Shown in pieces: positions 8,875-17,864 of a stretch of DNA of 64,000 bases. The stretch is taken from the NCBI GenBank assembly GCA_002343985.1, contig DDTB01000023.1:53180-117179 (forward strand), given 5' to 3'. Source of the stretch: Chitinophagaceae bacterium UBA2375. Lineage in GTDB: Bacteria > Bacteroidota > Bacteroidia > Chitinophagales > Chitinophagaceae. The notes under the pieces are model-generated. The model had not been told where the DNA came from. It saw only the letters and a program-made list of their open reading frames with translations, and did not search any database. Positions within the stretch are counted from its first letter, which is position 1; every line of letters begins with the position of its first letter. Both the position numbers and the translations under genes were made by a program.

Positions 8875-10686
8875 ATGAACATTCGTAACATCGCTATCAT
8901 TGCCCACGTTGACCATGGTAAAACAACCCTCGTCGACAAAATCCTCCACACCACAAAGGTTTTTCGCGAGAACCAGGAAACCGGTGAGCTCATTATGGAC
9001 AACAACGACCTGGAGCGGGAAAGGGGCATCACAATTTTCAGTAAAAACGCTGCCGTAACGTATAACGATTATAAAATCAACGTAATTGATACTCCGGGCC
9101 ACGCCGATTTTGGCGGAGAAGTGGAAAGGGTATTGAAAATGGCCGATGGTGTGATTTTATTGGTTGACGCATTTGAAGGTCCGATGCCCCAAACGCGTTT
9201 CGTGTTGCAAAAGGCATTGCAATTACACCTCAAACCTATTGTGGTGATCAATAAAGTGGATAAGCCAAACTGCCGTCCGGACGAAGTGCACGACGCGGTG
9301 TTTGAATTATTTTTTAACCTCGATGCCACCGAAGAACAGCTCAATTTCCCTACTTACTACGGGTCAGGAAAGAATGGCTGGTTCAACGATTCATTAACAC
9401 CGATTGACAATATCCAACCATTGCTTGATGGCATCATTCAACATGTGCCTGCGCCAAAAGTAGCGGAAGGCCCGCTGCAAATGCAGATCACATCATTGGA
9501 TTATTCTTCCTTCCTCGGGCGTATCGCCGTAGGCAAAGTGAGCCGTGGCAGCATTAAGGAAAACCAGCAGGTTGCCCTGATGCAGGCGAATGGCGAAATC
9601 CGCAAAATGAGGGTGAAGGAATTATATGTGTTTGAAGGGATGGGTAAGAAAAAAGTGAGCGAAGTACTGGCAGGTGATATCTGCGCGGTGGTTGGCCTCG
9701 AAGATTTTAATATCGGTGATACCATCGCTGATGCGGAGATGCCGGAAGCGTTACCGGTTATTAGTGTTGATGAACCCACAATGAGCATGTTGTTCAGCAT
9801 CAACAACTCACCGTTTTTTGGTAAGGAAGGTAAGTTTGTAACCAGCCGCCACCTGCGCGACCGCCTGATCAAGGAAACAGAAAAAAACCTGGCCCTGAGG
9901 GTGGAAGACAGCGACAGCGCCGATAGCTTCCTGGTGTATGGCCGCGGCATCCTTCACCTTGGTATCCTGATTGAAACCATGCGCCGCGAAGGATTTGAGC
10001 TGACAGTAGGCCAACCGCAGGTAATTGTAAAACAAATCAATGGTGTGAAGTCTGAGCCATTTGAAATTTTGGTAGTGGATGTACCATCCGAATTCAGTGG
10101 TAAAGTGATTGATATGGTAACCCAGCGCAAGGGCGAAATGCTGGTGATGGAGACCAAGGGCGAAATGCAGCATCTTGAATTTGATATCCCTTCGCGCGGA
10201 CTGATTGGTTTGAGGAGCAGCATGCTCACCAACACTGCCGGTGAAGCCGTGATGGCGCACAGGTTCAGCGAATACAAACCCTGGAAAGGCCCAATCCCCG
10301 GCCGCAACAACGGTGTATTGCTGTCGAAGACAACTGAGAAAACAACCGCATATTCTATAGATAAATTACAGGACCGCGGTCGATTCTTTGTGGATCCGGG
10401 AGAAGATGTGTACGCGGGTCAAATTATTGCGGAGCACATTAAGCCGGGCGACCTGGTGGTGAATGCCACAGAAGCGAAAAAACTCACCAACCACCGTGCC
10501 AGCGGCAGTGACGATGCCACGCGCATCGCGCCGAAAATTTTAATGACGCTGGAAGAGTGCATGGAGTATATCCAGCACGATGAGTGCATTGAGGTTACGC
10601 CGAAGAATATCCGCCTGCGTAAGAACATCCTGAACGAAGAAGACCGCAAGAGGGCCAGTAAGGCCATGGCGCAGGAAGTGGCATAA
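8875..10686 (+). CDS. typA: Ribosome-binding GTPase TypA/BipA
   Basis: 603 residues, the expected length. The translational-GTPase G domain shows G1 AHVDHGKTT (about 11-19), G3 DTPGHADFGGEV and G4 NKVDKPNC. It is followed by an EF-Tu-like domain 2, EF-G-like domains III/V and the BipA-specific C-terminal domain (around SKTTEKTTAYSIDKLQ). TypA binds 70S ribosomes under stress and low temperature and assists 50S assembly. It is divergent from uvrB and ends at a strong terminator, so it is monocistronic. Confidence 0.97.
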   Translation: MNIRNIAIIAHVDHGKTTLVDKILHTTKVFRENQETGELIMDNNDLERERGITIFSKNAAVTYNDYKINVIDTPGHADFGGEVERVLKMADGVILLVDAFEGPMPQTRFVLQKALQLHLKPIVVINKVDKPNCRPDEVHDAVFELFFNLDATEEQLNFPTYYGSGKNGWFNDSLTPIDNIQPLLDGIIQHVPAPKVAEGPLQMQITSLDYSSFLGRIAVGKVSRGSIKENQQVALMQANGEIRKMRVKELYVFEGMGKKKVSEVLAGDICAVVGLEDFNIGDTIADAEMPEALPVISVDEPTMSMLFSINNSPFFGKEGKFVTSRHLRDRLIKETEKNLALRVEDSDSADSFLVYGRGILHLGILIETMRREGFELTVGQPQVIVKQINGVKSEPFEILVVDVPSEFSGKVIDMVTQRKGEMLVMETKGEMQHLEFDIPSRGLIGLRSSMLTNTAGEAVMAHRFSEYKPWKGPIPGRNNGVLLSKTTEKTTAYSIDKLQDRGRFFVDPGEDVYAGQIIAEHIKPGDLVVNATEAKKLTNHRASGSDDATRIAPKILMTLEECMEYIQHDECIEVTPKNIRLRKNILNEEDRKRASKAMAQEVA

Positions 10687-10712
10687 ACCTATGCATCTAA
10701 AATACTACATAG

Positions 10713-10739
10713 ATCCCCGGAATGTTCCGGGGATTTTTT
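10713..10739 (+). terminator. Intrinsic terminator of typA
   Basis: A 9-bp perfect stem (atccccgga / tccggggat), loop atgt, followed by a run of T. It is a classical Rho-independent terminator 27 nt after the typA stop. Confidence 0.85.
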
Positions 10740-10783
10740 GTATATGAAATCCTCAAATGGCCGTTGCTGCGTACATTTATGAT

Positions 10784-11815
10784 ATGAAAAAATGGATATT
10801 GCCTGTCCTGCTGTTATGCTTCTCTACATCAGCCATGACGCAGGAATTGACCGGCCGCGACATCAGGAAAGTGGCGGAATTTCATGGCGTGCAGGTTACT
10901 GGAGTTGCCGTTAGCCAAAAAGGAAGGGTCTTTGCCTGTTTCCCGCGCTGGCGCGACGGTGTACCTTATTCATTGCTGGAAGTCATGCCGGACGGCAAAC
11001 ACAAAGCATATCCTGACCATGAACGCAATACCTGGACGATCGGCGACGAGATCAACGGCCGTTTTGTGTGTATCCAATCCATTTTGGTGCATAATGAAAA
11101 ACTGTATGTGCTGGAAACCTCTAACCCAATGTTCAAGGGAATGATCGCGCAGCCCAAAATTTTTGTGTTCGACCTCAATGCCGATACGTTATGGAAAACC
11201 TATACATTCCCCACAAAAGTACTTTCAACCAAATCATATGTAAATGATTTGCAGGTGGATGATAAAAAGAAAAAAATTTACCTGACTGATTCTGGCTATC
11301 CCGGGCTCATCATCATAGATATGGTTAAGGAAACCTATACAAGGGTGCTCGACAACCATCCCATCACAAAAGCGGAGACCGGCGGGCTGACGATCAACGG
11401 TAACGCATGGACGAACACCGTACATTCGGATGGCATTGCATTCGACCGGAAAAATGATATCCTGTACCTCCATGCATTAACAGGTTACAGCCTATACGGC
11501 ATACCCACAGCCGACCTGCTCGATTCAGCCCGTTTATCAAAGTTCAAACCAGTATCAGTAAAAACGCCCGCACCGGATGGCATGGTTATGGATGACGCGG
11601 GCAACCTGTACATGGCTGACCTGGAAAACCATAAAATTGTGTACCTGGGGCCTGACAGAAAAGACGTTAAAACATTTTGGGAAGGCGACCCCATCAGTTG
11701 GGCCGATAGCTTTGCCATTCACGATGGATACCTCTATTTTACCAACTCCCGGATACATGAGGCCGGTGAAGATGTATCCGGTATGGGTTTCAGTATCTAT
11801 AAGATCAAATTATAA
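10784..11815 (+). CDS. Secreted major royal jelly / SMP-30-like beta-propeller protein
   Basis: 343 residues from ATG 10784. The signal peptide MKKWILPVLLLCFSTSAMTQ directs export. The mature protein looks like the MRJP/L-dopachrome-tautomerase-related branch of six-bladed propellers: VTGVAVSQKGRVFACFPRW near residue 35-55, YVNDLQVDDKKKKIYLTDSGYPGLIIID mid-protein, and DGMVMDDAGNLYMADLENH near the C-terminus. Members often act as lactonases or bind small molecules; the substrate is not predictable. TACATTTA ends 4 nt before this ATG, which supports the start and hints at a leaderless message. An upstream in-frame ATG at 10757 would spoil the signal peptide. Confidence 0.75.
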   Translation: MKKWILPVLLLCFSTSAMTQELTGRDIRKVAEFHGVQVTGVAVSQKGRVFACFPRWRDGVPYSLLEVMPDGKHKAYPDHERNTWTIGDEINGRFVCIQSILVHNEKLYVLETSNPMFKGMIAQPKIFVFDLNADTLWKTYTFPTKVLSTKSYVNDLQVDDKKKKIYLTDSGYPGLIIIDMVKETYTRVLDNHPITKAETGGLTINGNAWTNTVHSDGIAFDRKNDILYLHALTGYSLYGIPTADLLDSARLSKFKPVSVKTPAPDGMVMDDAGNLYMADLENHKIVYLGPDRKDVKTFWEGDPISWADSFAIHDGYLYFTNSRIHEAGEDVSGMGFSIYKIKL

Positions 11816-11858
11816 TATGCCACATTAAACAAATCGCCGCGATCTGCATGGGCTTTTG

Positions 11859-11866
11859 TACCTTTG
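11859..11866 (+). promoter_or_regulatory. -7 box 4 nt before ATG
   Basis: TACCTTTG followed by ctac and ATG 11871. Exact -7 consensus, with spacing identical to polA. A TTTT stretch directly upstream obscures any -33 element. Confidence 0.55.
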
Positions 11867-11870
11867 CTAC

Positions 11871-12089
11871 ATGAAAAAATGGTTGATCGCCGCCTTTGTT
11901 GTCAGCCTGTTTTTGCTGATCTCCCCCGCTGCGGATGCGCAGTGTTCTTTATGCACCAAAACCGCGTCGCAATTAGGTGAAAAGCCCGCGTTGGGTATGA
12001 ACCAGGGCATCCTCTACCTGATGTTCACCCCATTGATCATCATCGGTTTTCTCGCGTATCGTTGGTGGAAGTTTAATAAGGAACCTTAA
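11871..12089 (+). CDS. Small membrane protein with N-terminal CSLC motif
   Basis: 72 residues. A signal-like hydrophobic N-terminus (about 4-20) ends near ADAQ; the mature part carries QCSLCTKTASQLGE, then one transmembrane helix (GILYLMFTPLIIIGFLAYRWW) and a short basic tail. I recognise it as a small conserved Bacteroidota protein of unknown function. The CxxC pair in an exported segment could be redox-active or bind metal. The start is fixed by the -7 box 4 nt upstream. It is convergent with meaB. Confidence 0.65.
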   Translation: MKKWLIAAFVVSLFLLISPAADAQCSLCTKTASQLGEKPALGMNQGILYLMFTPLIIIGFLAYRWWKFNKEP

Positions 12090-12105
12090 TCGGGACTACG
12101 GGGTT

Positions 12106-12996
12106 TTATTTACCCTTAACATAACGGTAAACGTTAAACGAAGTACCGGATTTTTCGATTTCCTCTTTCATCGCTTTTTTGCTGATGCCCTGCATCCTTT
12201 TGTGCAGGATCAGTTGCCAGGCTTTTTCCGCCAGCAGCCATCCTCTCTTGTCATGTTGCGCGTCGCTTTTCAATAAGGCCAGGGCCTCATCAAGTACCGC
12301 GTCAACACCGGTTCCATCTGAAGCGACCGTTTTGAATACTTTGATTTCCTGTTCATGATTATGGAACGCTGGCGCCAGCATGAGGCGGAGGTTTTTTACA
12401 AACGCGTCAGCTCCGGGCCTGTCGGCTTTATTCACCACAAAGATGTCGGCAATTTCCATGAGCCCTGATTTCATGGTTTGTATTTCATCACCGGCCTCGG
12501 GTACAATGGTCACAATGGTTACATCGGCAAGCCCGGCCACTTCAATTTCACTCTGCCCCACGCCTACTGTTTCCACGAGGATATGGTCAAAGGATGCCAG
12601 TTTCAGCACATCGGCGATTTCAATAATCTTGGGGTTGAGTCCGCCCAAGGAACCACGCGAAGCCAGGGAACGAATGAACACATCGGGGTGGTTATACCAA
12701 CGGCTCATGCGGATGCGGTCGCCCAGCAGGGCGCCGAGATGAAAAGGGGAAGATGGGTCTACACATAATACAGCCACTCTTTTTTGCCTGGCCAGGAGCC
12801 GTTCAATCAAAGCGTCTGTCAATGTGCTTTTCCCCGCGCCGGGCGGGCCGGTGATGCCGATGATGGGCGTGGCTGTATGCTGGAGCGATTCAAGGAAAGG
12901 AAGGTAACCTTCGATTTCATTCTCCACCAGCGAAATGCACCGGGCAAGCGCACGGACATCCCCCTGTCGGACCTTTTCTGTTAATGCCTCCCACAT
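12106..12996 (-). CDS. meaB: MeaB/ArgK family GTPase (methylmalonyl-CoA mutase chaperone)
   Basis: 296 residues, slightly short for the family (about 310-330). The G domain is clear: Walker A GITGPPGAGKST (about 47-58), DPSSPFHLGALLGDRIRM and SRGSLGGL (switch regions characteristic of G3E/MeaB GTPases), ETVGVGQSE, and NKADRPGAD (G4). MeaB protects B12-dependent methylmalonyl-CoA mutase and gates cofactor loading. No mutase gene is in the window, so it stands alone here. TATTTTAG lies 4 nt before the ATG, one mismatch from the -7 consensus. Confidence 0.92.
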   Translation of the reverse strand: MWEALTEKVRQGDVRALARCISLVENEIEGYLPFLESLQHTATPIIGITGPPGAGKSTLTDALIERLLARQKRVAVLCVDPSSPFHLGALLGDRIRMSRWYNHPDVFIRSLASRGSLGGLNPKIIEIADVLKLASFDHILVETVGVGQSEIEVAGLADVTIVTIVPEAGDEIQTMKSGLMEIADIFVVNKADRPGADAFVKNLRLMLAPAFHNHEQEIKVFKTVASDGTGVDAVLDEALALLKSDAQHDKRGWLLAEKAWQLILHKRMQGISKKAMKEEIEKSGTSFNVYRYVKGK

Positions 12997-13089
12997 GCCG
13001 CTAAAATAGAGCAGTTCAGGCAGAAAGCGGGGAGCTGCATTTTATTTTTTTTTGGGTGATCAAGTTGGTATTTTGCGAAAACTAAACCC

Positions 13090-14085
13090 ATGCATGTGTT
13101 AAAACCGGGCATTTCCGTTGTCATTCCCAATTATAATGGTATCGGGTTACTGCCTGAGATACTGCCCACCGTATTCAACGCGTTGCAGGAACAGGGCTTA
13201 GCGCATGAGGTTATTGTCAGTGATGATTGTTCCACAGATGCTTCCGTGAGCTGGCTTGAAGCCCATTACCCGATGGTGCATATCATTAAAAACCCGGTAA
13301 ACAGGGGCTTCTCGCCCACCATCAACGCGGGTATTTTCGCTTCGCAATACGCGTTCATCCTTTTATTAAACAGCGATGTAAAACTCAGCAGGGATTATTT
13401 CAGCAGGCTGATACCTTATATGGATGACCCGGATTGCTTTGGTGTCATGGGCAGGATCGTGGGTTGGGATGACGATATTATGCAGGATGCCGCCAAGTAC
13501 CCAACATTTCACGGCGCGAAAATCAAAACATCCGGAAATTATTATATGGCGGAACCCTCTGGTCATGACCGCTTGTACTCGATGTACCTGTCTGGCGCCA
13601 ACGCATTTGTATCCGCCGAAAAAATCAGGATGATGGGCGGGTTTAATGAGCTGTTCGCGCCTTATTATGTGGAGGATTTTGAACTCAGCCTGAGGGCCTG
13701 GCGACTGGGATGGGCCTGTTATTATGAGCATGGCGCGGTTTGCAGGCACCGGCTTTCGGTCACCATAAAATCAAAGAGCAGCAAAGCGGCCATCAACACC
13801 GTGTATTACCGCAATAAGATGTTTATGCATTCAATTCATCTTGATGGATGGTTGCGTGTTGCCTGGCATTTACAACTCATTCCCGAAACCATGATCCGCT
13901 TGCTCAGCGGCAGGTTCTATTACCTGAAATCGCTCTCCTATTTTTTTTCTCATCAAAATGAAGTGCGGAAGGCCCGGCAAGGTTTCTTAGCTTTGGCCAT
14001 CCAAACGGGCAGGAAGTATTCCGTGAAAGATGTGGTAAAGCGCATACACTTATCCGTTAGCGGGAAACAGATCAAACGATTTTAA
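13090..14085 (+). CDS. Family 2 glycosyltransferase (glycan cluster gene 1)
   Basis: 331 residues. GT-A fold: SVVIPNYNG at the N-terminus, VSDDCSTDAS (nucleotide-binding Asp), LLLNSDVKL (the DxD position as NSDV) and a YVEDFELSLRAWRLGW acceptor-site motif. This subgroup often transfers rhamnose or galactofuranose. It is the first of four tightly packed plus-strand genes (3 nt to glf), so it is almost certainly one operon for a surface glycan. It is cytoplasmic or membrane-associated; no transmembrane helix is obvious. Confidence 0.85.
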   Translation: MHVLKPGISVVIPNYNGIGLLPEILPTVFNALQEQGLAHEVIVSDDCSTDASVSWLEAHYPMVHIIKNPVNRGFSPTINAGIFASQYAFILLLNSDVKLSRDYFSRLIPYMDDPDCFGVMGRIVGWDDDIMQDAAKYPTFHGAKIKTSGNYYMAEPSGHDRLYSMYLSGANAFVSAEKIRMMGGFNELFAPYYVEDFELSLRAWRLGWACYYEHGAVCRHRLSVTIKSKSSKAAINTVYYRNKMFMHSIHLDGWLRVAWHLQLIPETMIRLLSGRFYYLKSLSYFFSHQNEVRKARQGFLALAIQTGRKYSVKDVVKRIHLSVSGKQIKRF

Positions 14086-14088
14086 CGC

Positions 14089-15204
14089 ATGTCAAAAGCT
14101 TACGATTACCTGGTGGTGGGCGCCGGTTTGTTTGGCGCAACCTTTGCATACTTCGCGCGGAAACATGGGAAGAAATGCCTTGTCATCGACAAACGCGCCC
14201 ATGCCGGTGGCAATATCTACTGCCGTGAAGAAAACGGCATTAATATCCACGCTTACGGCGCCCATATATTTCACACAAACGACAAAGGCATCTGGGATTT
14301 TGTAAACCGATTTGTTGAATTCAACCGGTACACCAATTCGCCCGTGGCATTGCATAAAGGCAAACTGTATAACCTGCCTTTCAACATGAATACCTTCTAC
14401 CAGTTATGGGGCGTAACCACACCGGAAGCAGCCAGGGAAAAACTGGAAGAACAAATACGGGAAGCGGGTATCGGGGAGCCCAAAAACCTCGAAGAACAGG
14501 CGCTGAAACTCGTGGGCCGCGATATCTATGAAACACTGATCAAAGGGTATACCGAAAAACAATGGGGTCGGAAAGCGACTGAATTGCCCGCGTTCATCAT
14601 CAGGCGCCTGCCGGTACGGTTTACATTCGACAATAATTATTTCAACGATAAATACCAGGGCATCCCGATCGGGGGTTACAACAAACTCACCGAAGGTTTA
14701 CTTGAAGGCATTGAACTGAGGCTGAACTGCGATTTCCTGGCCGACAGGTCTGCATTTGAAGACATGGCCGATAAAATCGTCTATACGGGAGCGTTAGACG
14801 CTTTTTATGATTACCGCTTCGGCGAACTGGAGTACAGGAGCCTCCGGTTTGAACATGAATGGTTGCATACCGGTAATTACCAGGGCAATGCCGTAGTGAA
14901 CTATACCGAAGCCGAAGTGCCGTTTACCCGCATCATCGAGCACAAACATTTTGAGTTCGGCACACAACCGCAAACCATCATCACCCGCGAATACCCGGCC
15001 ACATGGTCGAAAGGCATGGAACCCTATTACCCGGTGAATGACGAAGCTAATTCCCAACGCTACAAACAATACCGTGCGCTGGCCGACGGGGAAAGCCGGT
15101 ATATTTTCGGCGGCAGGCTGGCGGAGTATATTTATTACGATATGCACCAGGTGATTGGCTCGGCCATGGCCCGTGCGAAAAAAGAATGGAACGGAGAGCT
15201 ATGA
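14089..15204 (+). CDS. glf: UDP-galactopyranose mutase
   Basis: 371 residues. N-terminal FAD/Rossmann motif VVGAGLFGATFA (about 9-20), RAHAGGNIY, and HAYGAHIFHT, which is diagnostic for UGM. A later GYTEKQWGR segment and a TREYPATW segment fit the conserved substrate site. The flavoenzyme interconverts UDP-galactopyranose and UDP-galactofuranose, the Galf donor. Its place among three glycosyltransferases says the cluster builds a Galf-containing polysaccharide or glycolipid. Its stop overlaps the next start (ATGA). Confidence 0.95.
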   Translation: MSKAYDYLVVGAGLFGATFAYFARKHGKKCLVIDKRAHAGGNIYCREENGINIHAYGAHIFHTNDKGIWDFVNRFVEFNRYTNSPVALHKGKLYNLPFNMNTFYQLWGVTTPEAAREKLEEQIREAGIGEPKNLEEQALKLVGRDIYETLIKGYTEKQWGRKATELPAFIIRRLPVRFTFDNNYFNDKYQGIPIGGYNKLTEGLLEGIELRLNCDFLADRSAFEDMADKIVYTGALDAFYDYRFGELEYRSLRFEHEWLHTGNYQGNAVVNYTEAEVPFTRIIEHKHFEFGTQPQTIITREYPATWSKGMEPYYPVNDEANSQRYKQYRALADGESRYIFGGRLAEYIYYDMHQVIGSAMARAKKEWNGEL

Positions 15205-16106
15205 GGATATTCGCGGCTATAGTGACACATAACAGGCTTGCCTTGTTGCGGGAATGCATCGAAAGCCTGCGCAGGCAAACAGTCCCATTAGCGGGCATTG
15301 TCGTGATCAATAATGGCAGCACCGATGGCAGCAGGGAATGGCTGGAGCAACAACCGGACCTCTCCTGCGTCCACCAGGAAAACCTTGGCGGCTCTTATGG
15401 CTTTTCAGAAAGTATTTTACAATCATGGAAGCGGCAGGCGGACTGGATCTGGGTTATGGATGACGACAGCATTCCGCATCCCACCGCGCTGGAAGCATTG
15501 GTTCATGTGATCAAATCAGGAATGGTTTATGAGCCAATCGGTTTTTTATGCAGCCGTGTGGAGTGGCTGGACGGTAACCCTCACCGCATGAACATCCCCC
15601 ATATTTCCATTTTCAATAAACATGGGCAGCCATTCAGCCAGTACGACAAGATCGGCGCATTTCATGTGAGCGCCTGTTCTTTTGTGTCGATACTGGTGTC
15701 TGCCAAAGCGGTACAGGAACTGGGTTTGCCCATCCGTGATTTTTATATCTGGGGCGATGATATGGAGTTTACGCAAAGGATCACCCGCAGCGGGTTACTG
15801 GGTTTGTATGTACCCGCCAGTATTGTGCTGCACAAAACAAAAACGAATTACAGTTCGGATATTTTTCATGATGACAACCAAAGCATCTGGAAATACAGGT
15901 ATGGCATCCGCAACCATCTTTTCATCATCCGCCAACAAAAAGGCTTTGGAAAATACTTTGGTAAATTGCTGAAACATTTTTTTGTATTGCCGGTCAAGCT
16001 GATGAAAAAAAGAAAAGACCATCGCTGGTTATTCATCAAAACCGTATGGGGAGCGGCCTGGCGGTCAATCGGCTTTACACCCAATATAGAAAAACCCCAT
16101 GCATAA
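15201..16106 (+). CDS. GlfT-like family 2 glycosyltransferase (probable galactofuranosyltransferase)
   Basis: 301 residues from ATG 15201, which overlaps the glf stop by 4 nt; upstream in-frame codons fall inside glf. GT-A features: AIVTHNRLALLRECIESLRRQ, VINNGSTDGS, and WVMDDDSIPHP (DDD metal-binding motif), then a FYIWGDDMEFTQRI acceptor region. The VTHNR start and WxMDDD pattern resemble GlfT1/GlfT2-type Galf transferases and rhamnosyltransferases, which fits the glf neighbour. Substrate assignment is inference. Confidence 0.8.
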   Translation: MRIFAAIVTHNRLALLRECIESLRRQTVPLAGIVVINNGSTDGSREWLEQQPDLSCVHQENLGGSYGFSESILQSWKRQADWIWVMDDDSIPHPTALEALVHVIKSGMVYEPIGFLCSRVEWLDGNPHRMNIPHISIFNKHGQPFSQYDKIGAFHVSACSFVSILVSAKAVQELGLPIRDFYIWGDDMEFTQRITRSGLLGLYVPASIVLHKTKTNYSSDIFHDDNQSIWKYRYGIRNHLFIIRQQKGFGKYFGKLLKHFFVLPVKLMKKRKDHRWLFIKTVWGAAWRSIGFTPNIEKPHA

Positions 16107-17175
16107 ACTTCGCATAAACCTGGTCCTGCCTTTTCCCGTAACTAAACCTGTGGGCGGAGCCAAAGTCATGTACGAATATGCGAACAGGCTGGCTGCGAAA
16201 GGCCATGACGTTTGTATGTACCATAGCATCAAACGCCCGTATAAAAAATCATCCACACCTGTTTGGCTGAAGCAGTTGATTTTTGCGATCAGGGGCGTCG
16301 CGCGCCCGGCCTGGTTCCCTTTGGATGAAAGGATTGAGAGCCGCATTGTGCCATCCATAACGGATAAGCATATCCGCGATGCGGATATCATCATGGGTAC
16401 CTGGTGGCAGATGACTTATGCGATCAGCGCATTGCATGAGCGAAAGGGTAAAAAATTCAACCTGATCCAGGATTATGAAACCTGGGCGGGCCAGCAGGAT
16501 AAGGTTGACGCCAGTTTTTCATTACCGGTACAACCCCTCGCCATTGCCCGTCACCTCCAGGACCTGGTATCGCGGAAAGCTCCGGGTATCAGCGCGATTC
16601 ATATCCCCAACGCGATTGATGAAAAATCATTTTTTCTTGAAACGCCAATTGAATCAAGATCCCGGGGAAGCATCATCATGCTCTATTCTGAGGAACCGCG
16701 CAAAGGAACTACATACGGGCTTGAAGCCCTGCGCATGGTCCATGAACAATTTCCGGGCTTAGCAGTGACCCTGTTTGGCGTCTATCCCCCACCGTCAGGT
16801 TTGCCGGCGTACGCGAACTACTTCCAAAGGCCAGGGAACCTGCGCAGTTTATACAACGCATCATCTATTTTTATTAGTCCCAGCCTGGGCGAAGGATGGG
16901 CCCTGCCACCGGCGGAAGCCATGGCTTGTGGCTGCGCGGTGGTTTGTACAAACATCGGAGGGCACCTCGATTATGCCATCGATCATACATCGGCACTGCT
17001 TTGCGAAACGGAAAACCCGCGGCAATTAGCAGATAAAATATTGCAGTTGATCCGCGATGATACCTACCGGCAACGCATAGCCAATGGCGGACAGTCATTG
17101 ATCCGGACTGAATTCAGTTGGGACCGTTCTGTTGAAAAACTTGAAGCCTGCTTCAGCAAGTCCCCCGAAAAATAA
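16099..17175 (+). CDS. Family 4 glycosyltransferase
   Basis: 358 residues, overlapping the previous gene by 8 nt. GT-B fold: N-terminal GGAKVMYEYANRLAAKGHDV, linker near residue 190, and a C-terminal UDP-sugar domain with SPSLGEGWALPPAEAMACGCAVV (the E-x7-E motif). This resembles the WsaF/rhamnan-synthesis or GT4 group found with Galf clusters. It is the last gene of the four-gene operon. The transferred sugar is unknown. Confidence 0.83.
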   Translation: MHKLRINLVLPFPVTKPVGGAKVMYEYANRLAAKGHDVCMYHSIKRPYKKSSTPVWLKQLIFAIRGVARPAWFPLDERIESRIVPSITDKHIRDADIIMGTWWQMTYAISALHERKGKKFNLIQDYETWAGQQDKVDASFSLPVQPLAIARHLQDLVSRKAPGISAIHIPNAIDEKSFFLETPIESRSRGSIIMLYSEEPRKGTTYGLEALRMVHEQFPGLAVTLFGVYPPPSGLPAYANYFQRPGNLRSLYNASSIFISPSLGEGWALPPAEAMACGCAVVCTNIGGHLDYAIDHTSALLCETENPRQLADKILQLIRDDTYRQRIANGGQSLIRTEFSWDRSVEKLEACFSKSPEK

Positions 17176-17221
17176 TTTTTTTATACCTGCTTGTTTGTGA
17201 AATTTGAATGCGGAAAAGCAC

Positions 17222-17857
17222 ATGACAAATTTCATTCCAATATTTCCATTAGGGCTGGTGGTTTACCCAGGCGAAAACCTGAACCTGCACATATTTGAAC
17301 CCAGGTACAAACAACTGATCCGCGAATGCGTGGAACAACAAAAGCCTTTTGGCATCCCGGCCGTGCTCGATAACCAGGTGAAAGAAATGGGCACGCTCGT
17401 AAATGTGGTGGAGATCGTTAAAGTATATGACAACGACGAAATGGATATCAAAACCCGCGGCGCGGACGTGTTCCGTATTTTAGAAGTGATTAGGGAGATA
17501 CCGGAAAAAATGTACAGCGGGGCCATCGTGAATTATCCGCCCAATAATATCCACGGCAGTTCACAACTCATGAAAACCGTTCTCGACGGCCTCCGTGCCC
17601 TGCACCAAAACCTGGGTGTCGATAAAAAATTCCCAAAGCCCGACCACGAACTGCTGAGTTATGATATCGCGCACCATATTGGGTTAAGCCTGCAGGATGA
17701 ATACCGCCTGCTTGAATTCACCCAGGAACTGCACCGGCAGGAGTTTTTGAAAAGGCATATCCAAAAAGTGTTGCCCGTGATGAAGGAAATGGAAGAACTG
17801 AAAGAAAAAATAAAACTCAACGGGCATTTTAAATCACTTCCCGGGTTTACCAACTAA
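17222..17857 (+). CDS. LON substrate-binding domain protein
   Basis: 211 residues from ATG 17222. The whole protein is a Lon N-terminal (substrate-binding) domain: IPIFPLGLVVYPGENLNLHIFEPRYKQLI at the start, followed by a beta-rich part and a helical C-terminal half ending in a coiled-coil-like EEMEELKEKIKL stretch. There is no AAA or protease domain, so it is a stand-alone LON-domain protein of unknown role. It is separated from coaX by 7 nt and likely heads an operon with coaX, the barrel protein and lptC. Confidence 0.82.
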   Translation: MTNFIPIFPLGLVVYPGENLNLHIFEPRYKQLIRECVEQQKPFGIPAVLDNQVKEMGTLVNVVEIVKVYDNDEMDIKTRGADVFRILEVIREIPEKMYSGAIVNYPPNNIHGSSQLMKTVLDGLRALHQNLGVDKKFPKPDHELLSYDIAHHIGLSLQDEYRLLEFTQELHRQEFLKRHIQKVLPVMKEMEELKEKIKLNGHFKSLPGFTN

Positions 17858-17864
17858 CCAGCTT

